Shown in pieces: positions 49,801 to 57,112 of a stretch of 64,000 bases of DNA (positions are counted from its first letter, which is position 1; each line of letters opens with the position of its first letter). The translations under genes were made by a program, and so were the position numbers. The notes below the pieces were generated by a model, which searched no databases, was not told the DNA's origin, and was given only the letters and a program-made list of their open reading frames with translations. Source of the stretch: Botryobacter ruber (lineage in GTDB: Bacteria > Bacteroidota > Bacteroidia > Cytophagales > Hymenobacteraceae); the NCBI RefSeq assembly GCF_003347595.2, contig NZ_QCZK02000010.1, forward strand, positions 62,001-126,000, written 5' to 3'.

Positions 49801-50598
49801 AAGCCGGAGGAGGAACAGGTGCTGCTGAACGGGAAGGTGCCGCTGGTGCTGCTGGTAGAAGATAATGCAAACCTGCGTAACTACCTGTGCGACTATTTCC
49901 GAAACCAGTACCAGGTGCTCGAAGCGAGTAACGGCCTCGATGGTTTTCAGCTGGCTTCACAGGCACAACCAGACCTGATTATTTCGGATGTGGAGATGCC
50001 GGGAATGGATGGCTTTGAACTTTGCAGCAAGGTAAAAACGGAGCCTAAAACCGCTCACATTCCCGTTATCCTGTTAACGGCCCGCACGCCCGTAGAAGAT
50101 GAGATAGCGGGAATAGAAACAGGTGCAGACGATTATATCACCAAGCCGTTCAACCTGGCCCTGCTGACGGCACGGGTGAAGCACCTGCTGATTTCGAGGA
50201 ACCAGCTAAAGGCCAAGTACCGGACAGAAATCGCGCTGGAGCCAACGGAGGATGTACCGTTATCGGCGGATGAACAGCTGCTGCAAGACCTCCTGCACTA
50301 CGTGGAAGCGCGCCTGGCAGATGCCAACCTAAACGTCGACGACATTTGCACAGCCCTTGGCGTGAGCCGGACGCAGCTCTACCGCAAAGTAAAAGCCCTG
50401 ACCGGCCTGGGCGTAGCGGAAATTATCAAAGAAATCAGGTTGAAGCGGGCGAAGCAACTGTTAAAGGAACAAAGATTCAACATCAACGAAATCGCCTACC
50501 TCACGGGGTTTTCCGAACCCGATTATTTCCGGAAATGCTTTAAGGCAGAGTTTGGCCTGACCGCATCGGAATACGCCAGGCAACTGCAGGAGCAGTAA
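46867..50598 (+). CDS. Hybrid two-component system sensor/regulator
   Basis: A 1243-residue protein from the ATG at 46867, which gives a signal peptide (MNRRIGFLILFAAFLAQAAF); an upstream ATG at 46753 would hide it. About nine propeller motifs are visible in the periplasmic part (GFMWFGTWGGLCRYD, NLWIGTRDKGITVI, FVWIGSKMGLDRYD, FIWIGSGKGLVRYN and others), fewer than the usual fourteen. A Y_Y_Y domain, one membrane segment (about 663-690), a histidine kinase domain (NISHEIKTPLSLI, His725; GTGLGLAYSKGL), a receiver domain (SDVEMPGMDG, Asp1041) and an AraC-type helix-turn-helix (1140-1243) follow. Such proteins sense released oligosaccharides in the periplasm and switch on their degradation genes. 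It probably controls the pectin genes downstream. Confidence 0.93.
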   Translation: MNRRIGFLILFAAFLAQAAFAQVADLKFEQITSQDGLPQNTIHGIAKDKYGFMWFGTWGGLCRYDGYSFKIYRNDPQDSRSINNNRIHNIIKDADQNIWVLTFLENELCRYNYEKDDFERTPAAQVPPALLQQLSREKHLQESSYTHGPFKWRIDVAPNALVRHNLNTGEQTTYDYNPANPWSLNDAYVTDIYKDNQAIFWVGTFSSGLNKANLNAKPFAYYYHDRFNPYSIIDNKVTAIAEDKAGNLWIGTRDKGITVIGENGYRHYSSNSGKNTLYSNQIRRIFCDSRGFVWIGSKMGLDRYDPATATFHHFADENLLNTAVFGITEDSAQHVWIASWSGITKYNPATDELVHFSPDKLLKNGHARVILHDRKGQIWVGTEGGGVSVLQVAPSQNALTPVKHILLDATHTNTISDNRINTLHEDKEGFIWIGSGKGLVRYNPSADTFRHFPAQSILAETAIAAILEDEQGHLWISHKKGITQLHKKTFAIRNFTLEDGLQSNEFADGAALNSRFQHKFFLGGSNGFNAFNPAAILPDSTIPNTVLTNLQILNQTVRINQEINGRVVLTKPLYLTDAIELTYNDKSVAIEFAGLHYANPKGNKYAYKLEGFDKDWVYTDAGRRIATYSNLAPGDYTFQVISSNSDGIWNKEPAVLKLVVRPPFWASTWAYLVYAALLLALLYLYHRYSLRYSRLKAKLSYELLLNEKEKELHQNKLQFFTNISHEIKTPLSLILAPVEKLLHLFSNNQVVVSELKTMKANGDRLSKLINQLLDFRRLETGHLALQLQQNNLVALLQKTLRSFEPLAEAKNIQLTFTSAVDACYFRYDEDKLEKVMANLLSNALKFTPPQGWVRVTFQLQDAAAGKTGVIAVTNTGKTIPASEYENIFKPFQQVSGNKEEGTGLGLAYSKGLLELHGGTIEVKSTPATGSVGETTFTIVLPVPDHKGVAQEEAATGHSEREAAQAITHLPALVEQEAGKPEEEQVLLNGKVPLVLLVEDNANLRNYLCDYFRNQYQVLEASNGLDGFQLASQAQPDLIISDVEMPGMDGFELCSKVKTEPKTAHIPVILLTARTPVEDEIAGIETGADDYITKPFNLALLTARVKHLLISRNQLKAKYRTEIALEPTEDVPLSADEQLLQDLLHYVEARLADANLNVDDICTALGVSRTQLYRKVKALTGLGVAEIIKEIRLKRAKQLLKEQRFNINEIAYLTGFSEPDYFRKCFKAEFGLTASEYARQLQEQ

Positions 50599-50775
50599 AA
50601 GCGGTTGTTACTTACCTGTAAGTTGTCGTTCGTTTGCTGCCGGGGTTCAATTCTTCTGAACGATATAAAGGACAGAGGAAACAGGTTTGTGCAGGATAGT
50701 CAATGTACCGGCATTCTCTAACTTGCTTACAAACCGGAACTGTTGTTACCATCTTCTATTCCTTACTTCAACAAG

Positions 50776-52200
50776 ATGAAAATCACACTACTTGCCAAAC
50801 CAGCATTTGTACTACTTTTTCTGACAGTTTCTCATTTGTCTGTTGCACAACAAACAGGCCGCTACGATGCCATTCATTCCGGGGTGCCGTGGTTCGACGA
50901 TAAAGGAAATACCGTTAGCGCCCATGGTGCCAACATTATCAAAGACAACGGCCGGTATTATCTTTTCGGGGAAGCCCACACCGACACGAGCAATGCTTTT
51001 GTAGGCTTCAACTGCTACTCTTCTGCCGACTTGTACAACTGGAAATTCGAAAGCGTGGCGCTGCCGGTTCAGCAGGATGGCAGGCTGGGCCCTAACCGGG
51101 TGGGCGAACGCCCGAAGGTGATGAAGTGCCCCAAAACCGGCGAATACGTGATGTACATGCACTCCGACGACCTGGGCTACAAAGACCAGGCAGTTGGCTA
51201 TGCCACCTCCAGCACCATTACCGGGCCGTATACCTTCCAGGGACCGCTGTTGTTTAACGGGCAACCCATCAGGAGGTGGGATATGGGGTCTTTTCAGGAC
51301 AAAGACGGTTCGGGCTATATTCTCATTCACGGCGGCTTTATCTACAAACTCAGCGACGACTACAAAAGTATTACCGAAATGGTACACGGCAGTTTTGCCT
51401 CCGGGTTTGAGTCGCCTGCCCTGTTCCGCAAAGACAGCATTTACTACTTCCTGGGTTCGCACCTCACCAGCTGGGAACGCAACGACAACGACTATTATAC
51501 TGCCACCTCGCTCAAAGGTCCCTGGACCAAACAAGGCCTCTTTGCACCCGAAGGCACCCTTACCTGGAACTCCCAGACCTCTTTTGTATTGCCCATCGAA
51601 GGTGCTGAAGGCACCACCTATATGTTTATGGGCGACCGTTGGGCTTTCCCGAAACAGGCGTCGGCAGCTACCTATGTGTGGCAGCCTTTAACAGTTTCCG
51701 GGCACTCCCTTTCTATACCCACTTACCACGATGCCTGGCAAATAAATACCGTTACCGGTGTGGCAACTCCTAAAATCATTTCCGGAAACACAATCCGGCA
51801 TACCGATAAAAAGCAGATTAAGTATTCCGGCAACTGGAAGCAATCAGCCGAAGCGGAAGGCATAACAACCAGCAGGTCGGATGGGAAAGGCGATTCGTTT
51901 TCGGTGAAGTTCAAGGGCACCCAAATCGGCATGTATGGCCTTGCCGGTCCGGACGGCGGTTATGCCCGTATTCTGCTGCACGACAGCAAAGGGAAAACAC
52001 TGTATACATCTATCGTTGATATGTACAGCAAGTATCCTGTATCCTCGCTCAAGTTTATATGCCCGGTACTTCCCAAAGGCAATTATACCTTAACGGTATC
52101 GGTAATGGGCGAGCGCGGCAACTGGTCGGATAAACGAAAAAGCGACTATGGAAGCACAGGCAATTTTGTAACGCTCGACAAGCTTATTATTAATAATTAA
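50776..52200 (+). CDS. GH43-family glycosidase
   Basis: A 474-residue protein from the ATG at 50776, which begins the signal peptide (MKITLLAKPAFVLLFLTVSH). The five-bladed propeller of GH43 is seen in VPWFDDKGNTVSAHGANIIK (first Asp), RYYLFGEAHTDT, MYMHSDDLGYKDQAVGYATS, RWDMGSFQDKDGSGYILIHG and GFESPALFRKDSIYYFLGSH. A C-terminal beta-sandwich (about 355-474) follows. The layout recalls the GH43 branch active on galactans. In RG-I use it would trim galactan or arabinan side chains. A 55-base gap leads to the GH78 gene, so they are likely one operon. The subfamily and substrate are inferred. Confidence 0.85.
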   Translation: MKITLLAKPAFVLLFLTVSHLSVAQQTGRYDAIHSGVPWFDDKGNTVSAHGANIIKDNGRYYLFGEAHTDTSNAFVGFNCYSSADLYNWKFESVALPVQQDGRLGPNRVGERPKVMKCPKTGEYVMYMHSDDLGYKDQAVGYATSSTITGPYTFQGPLLFNGQPIRRWDMGSFQDKDGSGYILIHGGFIYKLSDDYKSITEMVHGSFASGFESPALFRKDSIYYFLGSHLTSWERNDNDYYTATSLKGPWTKQGLFAPEGTLTWNSQTSFVLPIEGAEGTTYMFMGDRWAFPKQASAATYVWQPLTVSGHSLSIPTYHDAWQINTVTGVATPKIISGNTIRHTDKKQIKYSGNWKQSAEAEGITTSRSDGKGDSFSVKFKGTQIGMYGLAGPDGGYARILLHDSKGKTLYTSIVDMYSKYPVSSLKFICPVLPKGNYTLTVSVMGERGNWSDKRKSDYGSTGNFVTLDKLIINN

Positions 52201-52255
52201 GGCCGGGGCCAGCGTTAGAGCTCCAAAAATATCAACAACCATTTTCATTCAACTC

Positions 52256-54970
52256 ATGAGATTTTTCTGTTTTGTTGTCTTTCTTGCCTGCGCACTTCCC
52301 CTCACAGCCTTTGCTGCCCGTCCGAAAGCACCCTCTAATCTAAGGAGTTGCGATAAGGTGACCCCTGCCGGCACCGACGCGAACCCTTTCTTCGGCTGGC
52401 ATGTAAACGACCCCGACGACAACGAACTGCAGTCGGCTTACCAGGTGCTGGTGGCTACATCGGAGGAGCTTCTGAAAAAGGGAAAGGCCGACACCTGGGA
52501 CAGCGGTAAAACCCAATCGCGGCAACAGAACTACATCGGCTTTAACGGAAAAGCCCTCCTGCCCGGCACCCGCTACTACTGGCAGGTGCGCACCTGGGAC
52601 AAAGACGGCAACGCAAGTCCTTACTCCGCTGTGAGTTATTTTGATACCGGTTTGTTTACGGCCAAAGACTGGAACGGTGCCCGCTGGATTAAACGCGATA
52701 CCAAAGACGCCAACGATTATACCTACTACCGCAAGGCAGTAGAGCTGGGCAAGAAGCCGGTGAAAAGAGCCGTGGTATACCTCACCGCTTACCATAACTA
52801 CACGCTGTACCTAAACGGCACGTTAGTGGGCAAAGGCCCGGGACACCACTACCCGCAGTATGCCTACTACAATGCGTATGAGGTAACGCATTTGCTTAAC
52901 CCGCAAACTACCCTGGCCGCCATGACGCACTGGTACGGCGGCGGCCAGGGCAGGCCCAAAGGCGACAGAGGCTTCCTGTTAAAACTGGTAGTGGAGTATG
53001 CCGACGGAACTACCACCGTAACGGGTACCGATAAAAGCTGGAAACAAAGTGCCGTAGCTGCCTTTAACCCTGCTACAAAAAGCAGAAACGGGGAGGGCAT
53101 CGGGTTTATTGATATGATAGACAGCCGTAAAATACTGGCCGACTGGCACCAGCCTGCGTTCAACGATGCGGAGTGGCAGCAGGCTACCGAGCTGGGGCCA
53201 CATCCCACCCCTCCTTTTACAGGCGAACTGCAGCCCGACCTCACCCGCCTGAAAGAAAAAACCATCAAGCCGGTTTCCGTGAAAAACCTGGGTAAGGGCA
53301 CCTATGTCATCGACCTTGGTAAAATTTACGCCGGCATGCCGGAAACTACATTCGACGGCGGCGCGGCGGGCGATACGGTAAACATGCGAGGCGGCTTTGT
53401 GCTGAACGAAGACGGCACCGTGAATGAAAAATTAAACCAGAGCACCAACCTGGCCTACTTCTTTGTGCTTAATGGGAAAAAGGCTGTTTTCAAACCGGTG
53501 GTGTACCTGGGTTACCGTTACCTCCAGGTAAATAATTCGCCGGTTGCTTTAACGCCGGATAACGTCCGCTTTACAACACGCTACTTCGAACTGGAACCCG
53601 AGAAAGAGAAGTTCACCTCCTCCAGCCAGATGCTAAACCAGGTGTGGGAACTGATGGTGCATTCGCTGACCTTAGGCGCCCAGGAAGGATTTGTAGATAC
53701 GCCCACCCGTGAAAAAGGCGAGTTCCTGGGCGATGCCTGGAGCCAGGGCGTACCCGCTATGGCCACCCTAGGCGACAGGGCCCTGACCCACCGGATACTC
53801 CTGCAGTTCCTGGACTCGCAGGACCAGTACTGGCCGGACGGTCGCCTGAACGCTGTTTACCCGAATGCAGACGGTAAGCGCGATATTCCGGACTACACGC
53901 AGCAGTACCTGCTCTGGGCCTGGGATTATTACCTGCTAACGGGCAACCTGGACTTCCTGAAAACCAATTACGAAAAGCTTAAAAAGATTGGCTCCTTCGT
54001 AGACTCCTACAAGAACTCCGCCACCGGGCTGGTGCATAAGCTTGCTGGCGGCAGTGGCCCTTACCAGTACGGCATCATCGACTGGCCTGCCACCATGCGC
54101 TATGGCTACGACATGCGTGCCGAGGCGCGCACCGTTATCAATGCCTACGCCTATGCCGGTTTCGATGTCCTTTCCAGAATAGCCAGTGTAACCGGAAACG
54201 CGGCAGACGCGGAGGCTTTCCGCGGCAAAGCAGCAGCTCTGAAAAAGGCTTTCAACGAAAAACTCCTGAACGGGGATGGCGTGTACAGCGACGGCCTGCT
54301 GGCAGATGGCGAGCAAAGCGAACACGTGTCGCAGCATGCCAACATGTTCCCGCTGGCCCTGGGCATGGTGCCCGAACAAAACAGAAAGGCCGTAACCGAA
54401 GCTGTAAAAGCGCGGAAAATGAACGTGGGCATGGTAACTGTCCGTATGCTGCCCGAGTCTATAGGCGAGGCGGAAGAAGGCGCCCACCTGCTGGAACTGT
54501 ACACCAACCCGCAATGGGACGGCTGGGCGCAAACCATATCGCGCGGCGGCACCGCTACCTGGGAGTCGTGGGATGCCCAGCAAACGAACCAAAGCATGAG
54601 TCACCCCTGGGGAGCAGCCGGACTGCTGGGCATACAGCAGTACATCCTGGGTGTAAAGCCCCTGAAGCCGCAGCACGAACTCATCCAGGTAAAACCCCTC
54701 GATTTTGAAGGGAAACTGACAAACGCATCGGGTAGCATTCCAACAGACAAGGGAGATATAGAAGTAGCCTGGAACCGTGACTCGAAAAACTACCGCTTAA
54801 CGCTTACTGCTCCGGCTAATGTAACGGCAGCGGTTTATATTCCGAAAGGAAATTCCACTTCCAACAGCATCAAACTAGACGGAAAACGTGTTACGGCCAA
54901 AGAAGCAGGCAATTTTCTGCTGCTGGAGAACGTGGGCTCCGGCAGGCATGTTTTTGAGCGGGAGCTTTAA
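52256..54970 (+). CDS. GH78 alpha-L-rhamnosidase
   Basis: A 904-residue protein with a signal peptide ending in LTAFAA. The N-terminal fibronectin-like domain (APSNLRSCDKVTPAGTDANP, then LPGTRYYWQVRTWDKDG) is followed by a galactose-binding-like domain (YHNYTLYLNGTLVGKGPGHH). The catalytic alpha/alpha barrel has the family motif DTPTREKGEFLGDAWSQG (about 480-497). It continues with DWPATMRYGYDMRAEARTVI and a C-terminal beta domain near IQVKPLDFEGK. GH78 enzymes release alpha-L-rhamnose. The rhamnose would then be imported by RhaT (41941). It lies in an operon with GH43, and a strong palindromic terminator follows. Confidence 0.93.
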   Translation: MRFFCFVVFLACALPLTAFAARPKAPSNLRSCDKVTPAGTDANPFFGWHVNDPDDNELQSAYQVLVATSEELLKKGKADTWDSGKTQSRQQNYIGFNGKALLPGTRYYWQVRTWDKDGNASPYSAVSYFDTGLFTAKDWNGARWIKRDTKDANDYTYYRKAVELGKKPVKRAVVYLTAYHNYTLYLNGTLVGKGPGHHYPQYAYYNAYEVTHLLNPQTTLAAMTHWYGGGQGRPKGDRGFLLKLVVEYADGTTTVTGTDKSWKQSAVAAFNPATKSRNGEGIGFIDMIDSRKILADWHQPAFNDAEWQQATELGPHPTPPFTGELQPDLTRLKEKTIKPVSVKNLGKGTYVIDLGKIYAGMPETTFDGGAAGDTVNMRGGFVLNEDGTVNEKLNQSTNLAYFFVLNGKKAVFKPVVYLGYRYLQVNNSPVALTPDNVRFTTRYFELEPEKEKFTSSSQMLNQVWELMVHSLTLGAQEGFVDTPTREKGEFLGDAWSQGVPAMATLGDRALTHRILLQFLDSQDQYWPDGRLNAVYPNADGKRDIPDYTQQYLLWAWDYYLLTGNLDFLKTNYEKLKKIGSFVDSYKNSATGLVHKLAGGSGPYQYGIIDWPATMRYGYDMRAEARTVINAYAYAGFDVLSRIASVTGNAADAEAFRGKAAALKKAFNEKLLNGDGVYSDGLLADGEQSEHVSQHANMFPLALGMVPEQNRKAVTEAVKARKMNVGMVTVRMLPESIGEAEEGAHLLELYTNPQWDGWAQTISRGGTATWESWDAQQTNQSMSHPWGAAGLLGIQQYILGVKPLKPQHELIQVKPLDFEGKLTNASGSIPTDKGDIEVAWNRDSKNYRLTLTAPANVTAAVYIPKGNSTSNSIKLDGKRVTAKEAGNFLLLENVGSGRHVFEREL

Positions 54971-54997
54971 ATAACTGCTGTTTCGCAACCTGAGATA

Positions 54998-55045
54998 AAG
55001 CTGGTTAATTTTCCCCGAAGCGCTTCGGGGAAAATTAACCAGCTT
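54998..55045 (+). terminator. 48-base perfect palindrome, terminator of GH78
   Basis: AAGCTGGTTAATTTTCCCCG with AAGC pairs perfectly with its complement, giving 24 base pairs with no loop, then TCTTTTT. It starts 27 bases after the stop codon. The perfection is unusual for an ordinary terminator. Confidence 0.85.
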
Positions 55046-55052
55046 TCTTTTT

Positions 55053-55085
55053 GGAGGAGCAGCAGGAATGGTGGCAGGTGCAGCA
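55053..55085 (+). repeat. TGGTGGCAG repeat, copy 14 (array unit 1)
   Basis: GGAGGAGCAGCAGGAATGGT then GGCAGGTGCAGCA, essentially the family consensus. Confidence 0.85.
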
Positions 55086-55134
55086 AATTTTTCAGGCATC
55101 CGTAACTGGTTTTTTATTTTGGGGGAGGTCATGC

Positions 55135-55170
55135 GAGGAGCAGCAGCGGGTTTGGTGGCAGTGGCAGCAA
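55135..55170 (+). repeat. TGGTGGCAG repeat, copy 15 (array unit 2)
   Basis: GAGGAGCAGCAGCGGGTTTG then GTGGCAGTGGCAGCAA, 82 bases after array unit 1. Like unit 1 it is followed by an ATTTTT word. Confidence 0.85.
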
Positions 55171-55200
55171 ATTTTTGGTATTTGTTTGGAGTGTGATATA

Positions 55201-55232
55201 GCAGAGCAGGAGGAATGGTGGCAGGTGCAGCA
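55201..55232 (+). repeat. TGGTGGCAG repeat, copy 16 (array unit 3)
   Basis: GCAGAGCAGGAGGAATGGTG then GCAGGTGCAGCA, about 66 bases after unit 2. Confidence 0.8.
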
Positions 55233-55444
55233 TAAAAACAGGGTGTCCCGGCAGGGCCGTCGGGCGTTCGCGGCTCGTCCCGAAATGCTTCGGGAGCTCA
55301 GACAACCGCTTCATTCCGCACGCTTTACCTCTTCAGTTCAGAAGGGCCGGTAAGCAAAACGATACTTTTCTTCTTAATTGATAACATCAGCTCATAGCTT
55401 CCTCCGGAAGCCCCACCGTTTTATATTTTACGCCTTTGGGATAA

Positions 55445-55514
55445 GTATACAGGTTTTCGGAACGGAATTACTAAAGCCGCATCGTGCTTGCTGCTTACTT
55501 TTGCCGGCAACAAC
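55445..55514 (+). promoter_or_regulatory. Shared 70-base upstream sequence, copy 1 (esterase)
   Basis: Identical over 70 bases to 60115-60184. It contains TACTTTTG (55496-55503), a match to the Bacteroidota -7 box TAnnTTTG, 86 bases before the esterase start codon. The rest (for example TTTTCGGAACGGAATTACTA) may be the regulator binding site. Confidence 0.75.
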
Positions 55515-55588
55515 GAACAATAGTAAGTACTGGCTGCTTCGTTGCTGTGGTTCAGCAGTTGTTTTTTAATTTGTAAAGTCGCTCAAAA

Positions 55589-57112
55589 ATGAAGATTATC
55601 TGCAGCATTTGTTTCCTGTTTGCCTCATGTTTTGTTCTGGCGCAGCAAAAAGGGGTGGATAAAAACTTTCATGTGTACCTGCTGATTGGTCAGTCGAACA
55701 TGGCGGGCAGAGGCCAGCTGGATGCAGTAAGCAAAGAGGTGCATCCGCAGGTCCTGATGCTCGATCAGGGCAATAACTGGGTGCCTGCCACCGACCCGGT
55801 TCATTACGACAAGCCTGCCGCAGCGGGTGTTGGTCCGGGTATCAGTTTTGCCAGGGAAATGCTGGGGAATGATAAAAAAACAAAGATTGGCCTTATCCCC
55901 TGTGCCCTTGGCGGTTCGCCTATAAAAGTTTGGGAACCTGGTGCCGTCTATTTAAAAGAATTCCATCCGTATGACGACGCAATCAGGCGGGCACGGCTGG
56001 CCATGCAGCAAGGCGTGCTGAAAGGCATTATCTGGCACCAGGGCGAATCGGATAACGATTCAGCGCGAGCCACCGTGTACCTTGATAAGCTTACCACGCT
56101 CATCAACCGCCTGCGCACCGATTTGCAGCAACCGGACCTGCCGTTCGTGGCTGGCGAAATAGGTTATTTTAATAAAGTGAATCATATCAATGCCATTATC
56201 CATCAGCTGCCGCAGCGGGTACCAACCACCGCTGTGGTTTCAGCCAGAGATTTGACAGACAAAGGCGACAGACTTCATTTTGATGCACCTTCGGCCAGAG
56301 AGCTGGGTAAACGCTATGCGGCAGCCATACAGGAGTTGCAGCGCAGGAATGCAAGTAAAGCAGCACTGTTAGCTTCAGGCAAAAAGAAACAGGCGAAACA
56401 GCCGGTAGTGGTACTCACCTTCGACGATGCCGAGATCAGTCACTATACCATCGTGGCTCCGCTTTTAAAGAAATACAATTTCGATGCTACTTTCTTTGTA
56501 TGTGAAATGCCCAGGAAGTCGCCTGCCGATTCGGTGCATTACATGAAGTGGCCCCAGATAGCAGCACTCCACCAGATGGGTTTCGAAATCGGGAACCACA
56601 CCGGGCACCACAAGAACATGACGAAACTATCGCGCGAAGAGATGCAGCAGGAGGTAAACTACATCGAATACAAATGCAGGGAGTACGGCATTCCCAAACC
56701 CATTTCATTTGCCTATCCGGGCAACAGAGCCGATTCGCTGTCGCAGGTGGTGTTACAGGAAATGGGCTACCGCTTTGCCCGGGCAGGCGGCAGTAGCTAC
56801 TACGATCCTGTGCAGGACGGGAGACTGGTCATCCCCAGCTACACAATGGGGTCGTCGGAAAAACTTGGAGCGCGTACCTGGAGTGCCCTGAAAAGCCTGC
56901 AGCCGGGGCAGATTTTAATTTTCACCATCCACGGTGTGCCCGACATCGCTCATCCCGATTACACCACCTCTGTAGCGGCTTTTACCGAGCACCTCCACTA
57001 TATGAAGCAACATGGTCTTAAGGTAATTGCCGTGCGGGATCTGGGAAAATACATTCCTGCTGATCAAAAAGAAAATCCAGTTACAAAACCGTTAAAAAAC
57101 ACCTATGAGTAA
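55589..57112 (+). CDS. Two-domain carbohydrate esterase: SGNH acetylesterase + NodB deacetylase
   Basis: A 507-residue protein with a signal peptide (MKIICSICFLFASCFVLAQQ). The N-terminal half is a sialate O-acetylesterase-like SGNH domain (CE6-type): LIGQSNMAGRG (Ser near residue 35), IPCALGGSPI, IWHQGESDND and DRLHFDAPSARELGKRY (Asp/His near 227-230). The C-terminal half is a NodB polysaccharide deacetylase: VVLTFDDAEISHYTI (metal Asp) and EIGNHTGHHKNM (metal His pair, about 336-342). Both sets of catalytic residues look intact. Together they would strip acetyl groups from RG-I so that the lyases can work. The stop overlaps the start of the PL9 gene by 8 bases, so both are coupled. Confidence 0.9.
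   Translation: MKIICSICFLFASCFVLAQQKGVDKNFHVYLLIGQSNMAGRGQLDAVSKEVHPQVLMLDQGNNWVPATDPVHYDKPAAAGVGPGISFAREMLGNDKKTKIGLIPCALGGSPIKVWEPGAVYLKEFHPYDDAIRRARLAMQQGVLKGIIWHQGESDNDSARATVYLDKLTTLINRLRTDLQQPDLPFVAGEIGYFNKVNHINAIIHQLPQRVPTTAVVSARDLTDKGDRLHFDAPSARELGKRYAAAIQELQRRNASKAALLASGKKKQAKQPVVVLTFDDAEISHYTIVAPLLKKYNFDATFFVCEMPRKSPADSVHYMKWPQIAALHQMGFEIGNHTGHHKNMTKLSREEMQQEVNYIEYKCREYGIPKPISFAYPGNRADSLSQVVLQEMGYRFARAGGSSYYDPVQDGRLVIPSYTMGSSEKLGARTWSALKSLQPGQILIFTIHGVPDIAHPDYTTSVAAFTEHLHYMKQHGLKVIAVRDLGKYIPADQKENPVTKPLKNTYE

Larger units (their letters stand above)
54971..55588. other. Intergenic region: terminator, repeat array, shared control sequence
   Basis: No supported gene; a 100-codon open frame at 55051-55353 merely translates the repeat array. 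The stretch holds a 48-base palindrome, three TGGTGGCAG copies in direct order and the first copy of the 70-base shared upstream sequence. Confidence 0.7.

Noticed and set aside
55053..55232. Possible CRISPR array
   Set aside because: Only three units, unequal spacing, units differ from each other, and no cas genes in the window; the same repeat is dispersed over 58 kb.
55051..55353. A 100-codon open frame reading EEQQEWWQVQQ-like repeats
   Set aside because: It only translates the direct repeat array; the same repeat is non-coding elsewhere.
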